This document shows positions 5,763 to 13,496 of a DNA stretch of 16,864 bases, piece after piece; the first letter of the stretch is position 1; every line of letters starts with the position of its first letter. The notes beneath the pieces were generated by a model. It did no database searches and was not told the origin of the DNA. It saw nothing but the letters and a program-made list of their open reading frames with translations. The DNA is from Microbacteriaceae bacterium. Lineage in GTDB: Bacteria > Actinomycetota > Actinomycetes > Actinomycetales > Microbacteriaceae. The translations under genes were made by a program, and so were the position numbers. The stretch spans positions 1 to 16,864 of the forward strand of contig JALRLI010000018.1 in assembly GCA_023254555.1 (NCBI GenBank). The letters run 5' to 3'.

Positions 5763-6672
5763 TCGAATTCACTCCAACCACAGACTCTTGCTCCTGTTTA
5801 TTGTTGTTTCGAATTACAAACCAACTAAACGCTGTGAGCATCAGAACTGACACTGCCAAAGAGAGCGGTGAGCCTGCGTTTTCGGTAACCGCCGTCGTAC
5901 CGAGCAGGCCAGACGCCAACAACATAAAGATGCCGAGGTTGTTCACGAGGTGAAGTGCCAGCGCCGCCTCAAGCCCGCCTGTTCTCGATGTCAGCCAGGC
6001 AGCAACTATTCCAAGAACAAACACTTCGGTCATGCCCCAAAACTCATACGCGTGACCCAGGGTAAAAAGCGCTGCGGAAATCAGTATCGGAATCACTGGG
6101 TACTTAATCCAAGCTCCGAGACTCTGTAGGAGCATTCCTCTGAACGCATATTCCTCTGCTGCAATTTGCAGGGGCACAAACGCGAGAACGATGAGCATGC
6201 TCACTAGCGCCGCTACAGAGTTGATTTCTTGCGGTTTTTCGGTTGTATTCCCAAAAACGAATGAAAGACCAATGCTGAGTAACTGTGCCGCTAAAAATGC
6301 TGCAACAGCAATCACGAGGTACGAGGCGAGTCGCCTCCACCGTACCCTCAAGGTCACCGAGTGCAGCATCCCGACGGGCTTCAAGCCGACCGCCCACATT
6401 GAAAGGAATATAACCGGCAGCCCGATACCCACGGTCACCAGAGCCAGCAGCACTGAAAGTGGATTGGCAGTGTCAGGAGTGAATAGCGAGGTCATGGTTC
6501 CCTGTGCCTCGGCTGGGCTAGTACTGTTCGCCAGAACGATTGCGTATGTCACAGCGCCAATCAAGGAAGCCAGGCTGACGTAGATAACACCAGCCAGCAG
6601 CAACGCAATCAACGGCCGCCACCATCGGTAGTTCGCCTGCTGCCGATACAGCCTCTGATACTGAGAGGTCAT
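5755..6672 (-). CDS. CPBP family intramembrane glutamic endopeptidase (CAAX protease/Abi)
   Basis: This 305-aa multi-pass membrane protein has about seven or eight hydrophobic segments, starting at about residue 19. The CPBP catalytic motifs are present in order: EEYAFRG (173-179, with Glu173, Glu174 and Arg178), TLGHAYEF (204-211, His207) and HLVNN (241-245, His241 and Asn245). Family members cleave peptides or prenylated proteins within the membrane, or process bacteriocins; the substrate cannot be told here. The start ATG at 6670-6672 is 11 nt after the glyS stop, with no Shine-Dalgarno sequence. The last codons overlap the flavoprotein gene by 8 nt, so glyS, this gene and the flavoprotein may be one unit. 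Confidence 0.88.
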   Translation of the reverse strand: MTSQYQRLYRQQANYRWWRPLIALLLAGVIYVSLASLIGAVTYAIVLANSTSPAEAQGTMTSLFTPDTANPLSVLLALVTVGIGLPVIFLSMWAVGLKPVGMLHSVTLRVRWRRLASYLVIAVAAFLAAQLLSIGLSFVFGNTTEKPQEINSVAALVSMLIVLAFVPLQIAAEEYAFRGMLLQSLGAWIKYPVIPILISAALFTLGHAYEFWGMTEVFVLGIVAAWLTSRTGGLEAALALHLVNNLGIFMLLASGLLGTTAVTENAGSPLSLAVSVLMLTAFSWFVIRNNNKQEQESVVGVNSNE

Positions 6673-6680
6673 CGGAGCAA

Positions 6681-6686
6681 AGCCTA
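6681..6686 (-). promoter_or_regulatory. Possible -10 element (TAGGCT) for the CPBP gene, overlapping the glyS stop codon
   Basis: Minus-strand TAGGCT lies 8 bases before the CPBP ATG, and its first three bases are the TAG stop of glyS. The spacing would leave a leader of only 1-2 nt. The gene lacks a Shine-Dalgarno sequence, which fits near-leaderless expression. Confidence 0.35.
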
Positions 6687-8066
6687 GGCGCCTCTCAGGC
6701 CCTGAGCGAGGTAAGCGAACAGCTCATCGCGCTTGACGCGCTCTTGCTGCATAGTGTCGCGATCACGAACGGTGAATGCTCCGTCTTCGAGCGAGTCGAA
6801 GTCGATGGTGACACAGTATGGTGTGCCAATTTCGTCTTGGCGACGGTAGCGGCGACCGATCGCACCTGAGTCGTCAAAGTCAACGTTCCATGACTGGCGC
6901 AGCTCTGCAGCAACTTCACGGGCTAGAGGCGAGAGTGCTTCGTTTCGGCTGAGTGGCAGCACGGCGACCTTCACTGGCGCAAGGCGTGGGTCGAGCTTCA
7001 ACACCGTGCGGGTGTCAGTGCCTCCCTTTGCGTTTGGCACCTCTTCTTCAACATACGCATCGACCAAGAACGCCATCAGCGAGCGTGTGAGGCCGGCGGC
7101 TGGCTCAATGACGAACGGAGTCCAACGCTCATCCTTCGTCTGGTCAAAGAACGAGAGATCTTTGCCCGAGTGCTTCGAGTGAGTTGACAGGTCGAAGTCG
7201 GTTCGGTTTGCGACGCCCTCAAGCTCGCCCCACTCGCTGCCCTGAAAACCAAAACGGTATTCGATGTCGACCGTTCGCTTCGAGTAGTGGGAAAGTTTTT
7301 CTTTCGCGTGCTCATACAGCCGCAGATTCTCTGGGTTCACCCCGAGGTCGGTGTACCAAGCCAGGCGGTGGTCAATCCAGTACTGGTGCCATTCTTCGTC
7401 TGTGCCAGGCTCAACGAAGAATTCCATCTCCATCTGTTCAAACTCTCGCGTTCTAAAGATGAAGTTACCCGGAGTGATTTCGTTTCTGAAGCTCTTGCCA
7501 ATCTGACCAATGCCAAACGGTGGCTTCATTCGTGCTGCCTGCAGCACGTTGGCAAAGTTCACGAAGATACCCTGCGCAGTTTCGGGTCGCAGGTAGTGCA
7601 TCCCCTCTTCTTCGGCAACCGGACCGAGGTAGGTCTTCAGTAGCCCAGAAAATTCTTTGGGCTCGGTGAACTGGCCCTTGGTGCCACAGTTCACGCACAC
7701 AATCGAAGCGAGCCCGCCCTCAGGGGTGCGCCCCTTCTTCTCTTCGTACTCCTCGATGAGGTGATCCTCACGGTAGCGCTTGTGACACTGAGTGCACTCA
7801 ACCAGTGGGTCAGAGAACACCTCGACGTGACCCGATGCCTCCCAAACCTGGCGAGGCAGAATTACGCTCGAGTCGATACCGACCACATCGTCGCGGCTCT
7901 GCACCATGTACCGCCACCACTGCTTTTTAATGTTCTCTTTGAGCTCAGTGCCAAGTGGGCCGTAGTCCCAAGCAGAACGCGAGCCGCCATAGATTTCACC
8001 GGCCTGAAAAACGAAGCCGCGGTGGCGGGCGAGGGCAATTACCTGATCAAGTCGGCTGGTAGCCAT
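6684..8066 (-). CDS. glyS: Glycine--tRNA ligase (homodimeric, eukaryotic/archaeal-like type)
   Basis: This 460-aa class II synthetase charges tRNA-Gly with glycine. N-terminal blocks are GFVFQAGEIYGGSRSAWDYG (17-36) and GTELKENIKKQWW (39-51, motif 1 region). Two Cys pairs, C91xxC94 and C124xxC127, form a probable structural zinc site in the insertion. RPETAQGIFVNF (160-171) and KSFRNEITPGNFIFRTREFE (191-210) are the motif 2 region with the ATP-binding arginines. The C-terminal third is the anticodon-binding fold (LAPVKVAVLPLSRNE onward). The start is the ATG at 8064-8066 because MATSRLDQV is the usual N-terminus and GGAG sits 6 bases upstream; an in-frame ATG 42 bases further up lacks these. 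Length is typical. Confidence 0.97.
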   Translation of the reverse strand: MATSRLDQVIALARHRGFVFQAGEIYGGSRSAWDYGPLGTELKENIKKQWWRYMVQSRDDVVGIDSSVILPRQVWEASGHVEVFSDPLVECTQCHKRYREDHLIEEYEEKKGRTPEGGLASIVCVNCGTKGQFTEPKEFSGLLKTYLGPVAEEEGMHYLRPETAQGIFVNFANVLQAARMKPPFGIGQIGKSFRNEITPGNFIFRTREFEQMEMEFFVEPGTDEEWHQYWIDHRLAWYTDLGVNPENLRLYEHAKEKLSHYSKRTVDIEYRFGFQGSEWGELEGVANRTDFDLSTHSKHSGKDLSFFDQTKDERWTPFVIEPAAGLTRSLMAFLVDAYVEEEVPNAKGGTDTRTVLKLDPRLAPVKVAVLPLSRNEALSPLAREVAAELRQSWNVDFDDSGAIGRRYRRQDEIGTPYCVTIDFDSLEDGAFTVRDRDTMQQERVKRDELFAYLAQGLRGA

Positions 8067-8072
8067 GTATTT

Positions 8073-8076
8073 CTCC
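8073..8076 (-). promoter_or_regulatory. Shine-Dalgarno GGAG that decides the glyS start
   Basis: Minus-strand GGAG is 6 bases from the ATG at 8064-8066. It supports this start over the in-frame ATG at 8106-8108. Confidence 0.65.
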
Positions 8077-8124
8077 AAGGGGCAAGCGGGGATCTTGGTT
8101 GGCGGCAAACGCAGCCAAAAATCA

Positions 8125-8130
8125 ATTCTA
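8125..8130 (-). promoter_or_regulatory. -10 element (TAGAAT) of the glyS promoter
   Basis: Minus-strand TAGAAT lies 58 bases upstream of the glyS ATG and 3 bases past the stop of the M13 peptidase gene. Transcription from it would give a leader of about 50 nt carrying the GGAG. I see no clear T-box-like structure in so short a leader. Confidence 0.45.
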
Positions 8131-8133
8131 GTG

Positions 8134-10086
8134 TCACCAAATCGTTACGCGGCTAGCCGGCTCGAGCCAGAGCGCATCCTCTGGTTTCACATCGAATGCG
8201 TCATAGAACTCGTCGATGTTTCGCACAATCTGGTTGCAGCGGAACTCGTTCGGCGAGTGCGGGTCGATTGCGAGTAAACGCACAACCTCCTCGTCACGGC
8301 TCTTCTGTTGCCAGGCATACGCCCATGACAAAAAGAACCGCTGCGCCCCGGTCAACCCATCAATCACCGGAGACTCATCGCCATTGAGCGACAGCACGTA
8401 GGCCTTCCACGCGATTGCGAGACCGCCAAGATCGCCAATGTTTTCGCCGATGGTGAGCTCGCCATTCACTGTCTTCCCGCCAGCGCCGGCGGGCGAAAGC
8501 GCGTTGTACTGATCAATCAGGGCACGGGTACGGTGCTCGAACGCGGTTCGATCATCGGCTGTCCACCAGTCGGTGAGTTTGCCGTCGCCGTCGTAGCGTG
8601 AACCCTGGTCGTCGAACCCGTGGCCAATTTCGTGGCCGATGACCGCACCAATTGCGCCAAAGTTTGCCGCGGCATCCCACGAAGCGTCAAAGAAGGGCGG
8701 TTGCAGAATCGCTGCCGGAAAGACGATTTCGTTGAAGCCTGGGTTGTAGTAGGCGTTCACCGTTTGTGGGGTCATAAACCACTCGTCACGATCGATTGGC
8801 TTACCGAGTTTTCCGAGCTCGCGGTTGAAGTCGAACACCGCCACCCGGCGCGCATTTCCCACAAGGTCATGCGCATCTACCTCAAGCGCTGAGTAGTCAC
8901 GCCACTTTGTCGGATAGCCAATCTTCGGTGTGAACTTGTCGAGCTTCGCGAGCGCCCGTGCACGGGTCTCTTCGCCCATCCACTCGAGATTCGTGATTGA
9001 TTGACGGTACGCCTCTATGAGGTAACCGACGAGTTCATCCATCGCCGACTTCGCGGTTTCGTCAAAGTGTCGCTCAACATAAACTCGGCCGACAGCTTCT
9101 CCCATCGCTCCCTCAACGAACGAGACACCGCGCTTCCAGCGGTCACGCTGCTCTTGCGCTCCGGTGAGGGTGCGGCCATAGAACTCGAAGTTTGCCAACG
9201 AAATTTCTTGGCTGAGATACGCCGCATTGCCGCGAATGAGCTGCCAAGCGAGCCAGTAACGCCATGCCTCAAGCTCATTGTCGAGTAGCAGCTCAGTGAG
9301 ACCGACTATCGCGTCTGGTTGACCAACGACCACCTCTGCGAGCTGTTGCTCGGTTGCGCCGAGGGCTGCGATGTAGGCGGACCAGTTAAAGTTTGGTGTG
9401 AGCACCTCGAGCTCGGCGAATGTGTGCAGGTTGTAGAGCTTTTGAATGTCTCGGCTGGCAACAACATCCCAGTGCTTCGCGGCGATACGCTTCTCGAGGT
9501 TGTACACGAGCGCTGCCGCTCGAGCTGGGTCTTCGATCTCGAAAAATTCGAACATCCTCTGGATATGTGCTTGATAGGCCTCACGAATCTCAGCGAAATC
9601 GTCTTCGCGGTAGTACGACTCATTGGGCAAGCCAAGCCCGCCCTGCATGATGAACGTGATGTAGCGCTCCGGGTTGCCAGGGTCATTATCGATACCCATA
9701 CCGAAAAAGCCCGAGCATCCCTCATGCTCGAACCGCGCGGTGAGGTCGATGAATTCAGGGATGCTCGACACCGCGAGCGCACGCGCCAACTCACCAGCGA
9801 TAGGGGTTGTGCCCAGTTCATCGCAGCGATCAACGTTCATGAAACTCGCGTAGAGGTCTGCGATCTTTTGTTTCTCTGAACCCGGTGCCGCTTCGACATG
9901 CTCGGTGATGATCTCTCGAACAGCTTCTTCAGCCTCTTCTGCAAGCACCGCGAACGAGCCGTATCGTGCCTTATCGGCCGGTAACTCGGTGCGGTCGATC
10001 CAGCGCTGATTCATGTGCCTAAAGAGGTCATCTTGAGGGCGAATATTCGGGTCACGTTCGTCGAGTGCGATGCCAGAGCGAGTCAT
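8134..10086 (-). CDS. M13 family zinc metallopeptidase (neprilysin/PepO/Zmp1-like)
   Basis: This 650-aa protein matches full-length M13 peptidases. The N-terminal domain (about 15-400) begins with the typical QDDLFRHMNQRWI. The catalytic domain has VNAYYNP (443-449), the zinc motif HEIGH (485-489) followed by GFDDQGSRYDGDG (490-502), and ENIGDLGG (548-555) with Glu548 as third zinc ligand. The C-terminus carries DPHSPNEFR (608-616) and ends in VTIW, as the family usually does. No signal peptide or membrane anchor is seen, so it is probably cytoplasmic or exported by a non-classical route, as proposed for mycobacterial Zmp1. M13 enzymes cut oligopeptides. ATG at 10084-10086 fits a leaderless promoter. 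It is divergent from the SDR gene. Confidence 0.95.
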   Translation of the reverse strand: MTRSGIALDERDPNIRPQDDLFRHMNQRWIDRTELPADKARYGSFAVLAEEAEEAVREIITEHVEAAPGSEKQKIADLYASFMNVDRCDELGTTPIAGELARALAVSSIPEFIDLTARFEHEGCSGFFGMGIDNDPGNPERYITFIMQGGLGLPNESYYREDDFAEIREAYQAHIQRMFEFFEIEDPARAAALVYNLEKRIAAKHWDVVASRDIQKLYNLHTFAELEVLTPNFNWSAYIAALGATEQQLAEVVVGQPDAIVGLTELLLDNELEAWRYWLAWQLIRGNAAYLSQEISLANFEFYGRTLTGAQEQRDRWKRGVSFVEGAMGEAVGRVYVERHFDETAKSAMDELVGYLIEAYRQSITNLEWMGEETRARALAKLDKFTPKIGYPTKWRDYSALEVDAHDLVGNARRVAVFDFNRELGKLGKPIDRDEWFMTPQTVNAYYNPGFNEIVFPAAILQPPFFDASWDAAANFGAIGAVIGHEIGHGFDDQGSRYDGDGKLTDWWTADDRTAFEHRTRALIDQYNALSPAGAGGKTVNGELTIGENIGDLGGLAIAWKAYVLSLNGDESPVIDGLTGAQRFFLSWAYAWQQKSRDEEVVRLLAIDPHSPNEFRCNQIVRNIDEFYDAFDVKPEDALWLEPASRVTIW

Positions 10087-10092
10087 GCCACC

Positions 10093-10098
10093 AGTCTA
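10093..10098 (-). promoter_or_regulatory. -10 element (TAGACT) of a leaderless M13 peptidase promoter
   Basis: Minus-strand TAGACT, six bases, then the ATG at 10084-10086. No Shine-Dalgarno sequence is present. Confidence 0.6.
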
Positions 10099-10138
10099 AG
10101 AGCGGATGTCAGCGAGCGCATGTCTGTACGCTGTTAGG

Positions 10139-10144
10139 TAGCCT
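10139..10144 (+). promoter_or_regulatory. -10 element (TAGCCT) of a leaderless SDR promoter
   Basis: TAGCCT, six bases (GAACTC), then the ATG at 10151. Together with the M13 promoter, it occupies the 64-bp divergent gap. Confidence 0.6.
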
Positions 10145-10150
10145 GAACTC

Positions 10151-10948
10151 ATGACTTCCGGCGCGCTCACCCAGAATCTTCGACTCGACGGCAAAACCGC
10201 TCTGGTAACCGGTGCCGGCAGTTCGAACGGAATCGGATTCGCTTGCGCCCGGGCACTCGGTGAGCTCGGCGCGAGGCTCGTCATCACCGGCACTACCGAG
10301 CGCATTCATGAGCGCAGCGAAGAGTTGCGCTCTCTCGGTCTCGACGCTGTCGGCATTGTTGCGCGGCTCGAGAACGAAGCCGGAGCAATAGGGCTCGTCA
10401 AGTCGCTCGATGATGTATCAGCTCATCCTGACATCGTGGTCAACAACGCGGGCATGGTTAACGTCGGCGAAGAATCACTCACTCAGGCAGGTGTCGAGAT
10501 GAGTACAGCTGAGTGGGACGCTGCGCTGGCAATGAACCTGACAACTGCTTTTCAGGTCAGCCGCGAGTGTCTACCGCACATGCGTTCAACGAAATGGGGG
10601 CGTATCATCAACATTTCGAGCGTTTCGGGTTCAGCGATGGCAACCCGTGGCGACGTGGCGTACACTGCCGCGAAAGCCGGCATGGTTGGGCTCACCCGTG
10701 CACTGGCAGTGGACGAAGCACAGCACGGCATAACTGTAAACGCGGTAGCACCGGGATGGATTGCGACCGGGTCGCAGCTCGAGACCGAGGCTGAGGAGGG
10801 GTTGCGAGTGCCGATGCGACGCAGTGGAACCCCAGATGAAATCGCCTCAGCAGTTGCTTGGCTCGCCAGTCCCGGCGCCTCTTATATAACGGGGCAGGTT
10901 GTCACGGTTGACGGCGGTAACACGGTCGCTGAGGAGCGGGTTCTCTAA
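10151..10948 (+). CDS. Classical SDR family NAD(P)-dependent oxidoreductase
   Basis: This 265-aa protein has the classical short-chain dehydrogenase pattern: cofactor motif TGAGSSNGIG (20-29), NNAG (98-101), active-site Asn129 (MNL), NISSVSG (154-160, Ser157), YTAAK (171-175, Tyr171 and Lys175), and PGW (201-203) followed by the C-terminal GQVVTVDGG (248-256). It resembles the FabG-like subgroup, which reduces keto groups with NAD(P)H, but nothing nearby identifies the substrate. The cofactor motif has one extra residue (GAGSSNGIG) relative to GxxxGxG, which is common in this subgroup. It is followed 25 bp later by nucS with its own promoter. Confidence 0.93.
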   Translation: MTSGALTQNLRLDGKTALVTGAGSSNGIGFACARALGELGARLVITGTTERIHERSEELRSLGLDAVGIVARLENEAGAIGLVKSLDDVSAHPDIVVNNAGMVNVGEESLTQAGVEMSTAEWDAALAMNLTTAFQVSRECLPHMRSTKWGRIINISSVSGSAMATRGDVAYTAAKAGMVGLTRALAVDEAQHGITVNAVAPGWIATGSQLETEAEEGLRVPMRRSGTPDEIASAVAWLASPGASYITGQVVTVDGGNTVAEERVL

Positions 10949-10961
10949 TTGTCTTCGCCAG

Positions 10962-10967
10962 TAGGCT
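10962..10967 (+). promoter_or_regulatory. -10 element (TAGGCT) of a leaderless nucS promoter
   Basis: TAGGCT, six bases (GGATGC), then the ATG at 10974. It lies in the 25-bp gap after the SDR gene, so nucS can be transcribed independently. Confidence 0.6.
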
Positions 10968-10973
10968 GGATGC

Positions 10974-11666
10974 ATGCGTCTGGTTGTTGCGAAGTGCTCG
11001 GTTGATTACGCTGGTCGACTCAATGCACACCTGCCGATGGCCACCCGAGTGCTGATGCTCAAAGGTGACGGCAGCATTCTCGTGCACTCTGACGGCGGCT
11101 CCTACAAGCCACTGAACTGGATGAGCCCGCCCTGCACGATGACCACGCTCGAGCTCACCGAAGAGCAGGCTGCCGCTGGCGTGAGTGAAGTGTGGAAGGT
11201 CACACACGCGAAGACCGCAGACATGCTGGTGGTTTCGGTTTTTGAGATTCTGCACGACAGCGAACACGATCTCGGGGTTGATCCCGGGTTGCAAAAGGAT
11301 GGCGTCGAGGCGCACCTACAAGAACTGCTCGCCGCTCAGATCGAGCTCGCGGGCGAGGGGTACTCTCTCGTTCGACGCGAATACATGACGGCAATCGGGC
11401 CGGTCGATATTTTGGCGAAGGATGCCTCGGGCCAGTCAGTCGCAATCGAAATCAAGCGTCGAGGCGAAATCGACGGAGTTGAGCAGCTCACTCGCTATCT
11501 CGAGCTGATGAACCGAGACCCGGTGCTCGCGCCAGTAACCGGTGTCTTCGCTGCACAAGAAATCAAACCGCAGGCCCGCACACTTGCCGAAGACCGGGGT
11601 ATTCGTTGCCTCGTGCTCGACTATGACTCGATGCGTGGCTTCGAAGATGAAAATGCGCTGTTTTAA
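10974..11666 (+). CDS. nucS: Endonuclease NucS (EndoMS), mismatch-specific
   Basis: This 230-aa protein has an N-terminal DNA-binding domain (about 1-105), starting MRLVVAKCSVDYAGRL. The C-terminal RecB-like nuclease domain carries GPVDILAKD (142-150, Asp145), AIEIKRRGE (157-165, Glu159 and Lys161) and EQLTRY (170-175, Gln171), which are the catalytic residues of the family. The extreme C-terminus (FEDENALF) looks like the beta-clamp-binding tail of actinobacterial NucS. In Actinobacteria lacking MutS/MutL this enzyme cleaves both strands at G-T, G-G and T-T mismatches. The start fits the leaderless promoter. The next gene, of the SseB family, follows after 33 bp and may be co-transcribed. 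Confidence 0.96.
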   Translation: MRLVVAKCSVDYAGRLNAHLPMATRVLMLKGDGSILVHSDGGSYKPLNWMSPPCTMTTLELTEEQAAAGVSEVWKVTHAKTADMLVVSVFEILHDSEHDLGVDPGLQKDGVEAHLQELLAAQIELAGEGYSLVRREYMTAIGPVDILAKDASGQSVAIEIKRRGEIDGVEQLTRYLELMNRDPVLAPVTGVFAAQEIKPQARTLAEDRGIRCLVLDYDSMRGFEDENALF

Positions 11667-11699
11667 GTGCGTTCTCCGTGACGGCAGGTAAGGGCAACA

Positions 11700-12158
11700 A
11701 TGGCTGAACAAGAGATTCCAGACGGGTTGAGCGCTGACTATGTAAACGAGCCGGTCGAGGCGGCGTTGGCCGAGCTGAACGCGCATCCTGATTGGATGCA
11801 TCTAGCCGCGTTTCTCGCTGCGCTCGGCGAGGGCTTTTTAGTTGTAGACGTGACTGCGACGAACAAAAAGAAGGCCACACACATCCGCACCGTTCGCTCG
11901 ACTCGGGGCGAACTCGTACTGCCGGTGTTCACATCAATGGCTGAGCTGCGACTCGCGGTGCCAAAGAATAAGCGTGCAGAGGTGAAGGGCGCGATGATGC
12001 CCGCCCGCGACGCACTCGGGTTGATCACGAGCGATACGTTCGTGGCGGCACAGCTCAACGCCGGCAGCGCGGCACTGGTCGTTCAAAGAAGCTTTGTTGA
12101 GCGCATCCTCGCCGGCGAACCGGTGGATGCAGCAACGCTTGAGTCGCTCGCCACATAG
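11700..12158 (+). CDS. SseB family protein
   Basis: This 152-aa protein matches the SseB N-terminal domain family seen in actinobacteria: an N-terminal helix region (PVEAALAELNAHPDWMHLAAFL, in part at 18-38), strand-rich middle (ELVLPVFTSMAELRLAVP, about 71-88) and a DALGLITSDTF...AGSAALVV segment (about 104-128). The function is unknown; E. coli SseB is only loosely linked to serine sensitivity, so that name should not be over-read. No signal or membrane segment is seen. AAGGG lies 5 bases before the ATG, a modest Shine-Dalgarno sequence, and no leaderless -10 is present. It probably shares a transcript with nucS. Confidence 0.78.
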   Translation: MAEQEIPDGLSADYVNEPVEAALAELNAHPDWMHLAAFLAALGEGFLVVDVTATNKKKATHIRTVRSTRGELVLPVFTSMAELRLAVPKNKRAEVKGAMMPARDALGLITSDTFVAAQLNAGSAALVVQRSFVERILAGEPVDAATLESLAT

Positions 12159-12180
12159 CGTTTTTCTGCCTGAACTCTGG

Positions 12181-12186
12181 TAGAAT
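12181..12186 (+). promoter_or_regulatory. -10 element (TAGAAT) of a leaderless aminotransferase promoter
   Basis: TAGAAT, six bases (TGCCAC), then the ATG at 12193. This is the closest match to the -10 consensus among the leaderless candidates here. Confidence 0.65.
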
Positions 12187-12192
12187 TGCCAC

Positions 12193-13461
12193 ATGACTCC
12201 CCCACACACAAGCACCACAACAAAGCACGCCATCTGGAGCGCGCAAGCGCACATGCCATCGGTTCTCGGCCGCCAAATCACAATCGAACGCGGTGAAGGA
12301 AATTACGTGTTCGACACCGAAGGCAACAGGTACTTTGATGCGTGTGCCGGGCTTTGGCACACCCAGGTTGGCCATGGTCGTAAAGAACTCGCCACGACAG
12401 CTGCCGAACAGATTGAAAAACTCGAAACGTTCCACCTGTTCGGGCGCTTTCTCAACGACCAGGCCGCTGAGCTTTCAAACGTTGTCGCCGAACTCGTGCC
12501 AATCGAGAACGCCAAGATTATCTTCAACTCGGGTGGTGGCGACGCTGACGATCTTGCCTGCAAACTCGCTCGTCGATACTGGCAGCTTCAGGGAAAGCGC
12601 GACAAGAAAATCATTCTCAGCCGCGACTTCTCGTACCACGGGTTGCACGCATTCGGCTCTGCGATTGGTGGGCTTGAGTTCAACCGTCTCGGCTTCGGTG
12701 GCGACTCGCTTATTCCAGAAACCGCACGTGTTTCATTTCACGACCTCGAAGCGGTCGAGGCATCAATTCAAGAGATTGGCGCAGACAACATTGCTGCGCT
12801 CATCACTGAGCCAATCATTGGCGCCGGCGGGCTGTACCCACCGGAGCCTGGATACCTAGAAGGTCTGAACGAACTGTGCCGCAAGTACGACATTCTCTTC
12901 ATTGTCGATGAGGTGATTACCGGCTTCGGTCGCACCGGAAAATGGTTCGCTTCCGAACGCTGGAATCTGCAGCCAGACATGCTCACGATGGCTAAGGGCA
13001 TCACCTCTGGTTACGTTCCGCTGGGTGCGGTTGCCATTGCGCCGCGCGTTTGGGAGCCTTTCTTCGCCGAGGGCGCAGACACCCCAATCTTCCGTCAGGG
13101 AATAACCTATTCAGGCCATGCGCTCGCCTGTGCGGTTGCCTTGCGTAATCTGCAGATTATGCGCGACGAGAACCTGGTTGAACGTGCGGGCGAGCTCGAG
13201 GGTGTGCTCGCGGCCGAGCTGATGCCGCTGCATGAGCATCCACTTGTTGCAGATGTACGCGTAGGCGGGTTCTTAGGAGCGGTGGAGCTGAGCAGCGATA
13301 TCCCGGCGAACGTGATTGCTGACGAGCTGATTGAGCGAGGTTTTATCTTCAGGGCATTGCCGAACAATGCGCTACAGATTAGCCCACCGTTCACAACCAC
13401 AGAAGCAGAGATATCAGAGTTTGTGCGGGCCATAGAGAGCGTTCTCGACAGCCACCTCTAG
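12193..13461 (+). CDS. Class III PLP-dependent aminotransferase (omega-transaminase/aspartate aminotransferase family)
   Basis: This 422-aa protein is a full-length fold type I, class III transaminase. It shows an N-terminal DTEGNRYFDACAGLW (41-55), phosphate loop NSGGGDADD (112-120), the SYHG (147-150) ring-stacking region, ITEPIIGAGG (204-213), IVDEVITGFGRTGKW (237-251, Asp239 contacts the PLP ring), and AKGITSGYVPLG (267-278) with Schiff-base Lys268. TYSGHA (305-310) supplies the partner-subunit phosphate contact. It moves an amino group from a terminal amine or beta-amino acid to pyruvate or a similar acceptor; the exact substrate is unknown. The phosphate loop has Gly116 where relatives usually have Ser. 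ATG at 12193 fits the leaderless promoter. Confidence 0.93.
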   Translation: MTPPHTSTTTKHAIWSAQAHMPSVLGRQITIERGEGNYVFDTEGNRYFDACAGLWHTQVGHGRKELATTAAEQIEKLETFHLFGRFLNDQAAELSNVVAELVPIENAKIIFNSGGGDADDLACKLARRYWQLQGKRDKKIILSRDFSYHGLHAFGSAIGGLEFNRLGFGGDSLIPETARVSFHDLEAVEASIQEIGADNIAALITEPIIGAGGLYPPEPGYLEGLNELCRKYDILFIVDEVITGFGRTGKWFASERWNLQPDMLTMAKGITSGYVPLGAVAIAPRVWEPFFAEGADTPIFRQGITYSGHALACAVALRNLQIMRDENLVERAGELEGVLAAELMPLHEHPLVADVRVGGFLGAVELSSDIPANVIADELIERGFIFRALPNNALQISPPFTTTEAEISEFVRAIESVLDSHL

Positions 13462-13496
13462 GGCGCTCATTAAGGCATTCGCCGGCGGCTATTCAG

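Noticed and set aside
8067..8108. Longer N-terminus for glycyl-tRNA synthetase from the ATG at 8108
   Set aside because: MATSRLDQV is the usual N-terminus and has GGAG 6 bases upstream; the extension would include that Shine-Dalgarno sequence and is not family-like.
8067..8133. Gly T-box or riboswitch ahead of glyS
   Set aside because: The leader from the likely -10 is only about 50 nt, too short for a T-box, and no specifier or antiterminator pattern is visible.
9319..9879. 186-aa open frame on the plus strand
   Set aside because: It runs antisense to the M13 peptidase, which has clear motifs throughout. The translated frame has no recognisable domain.
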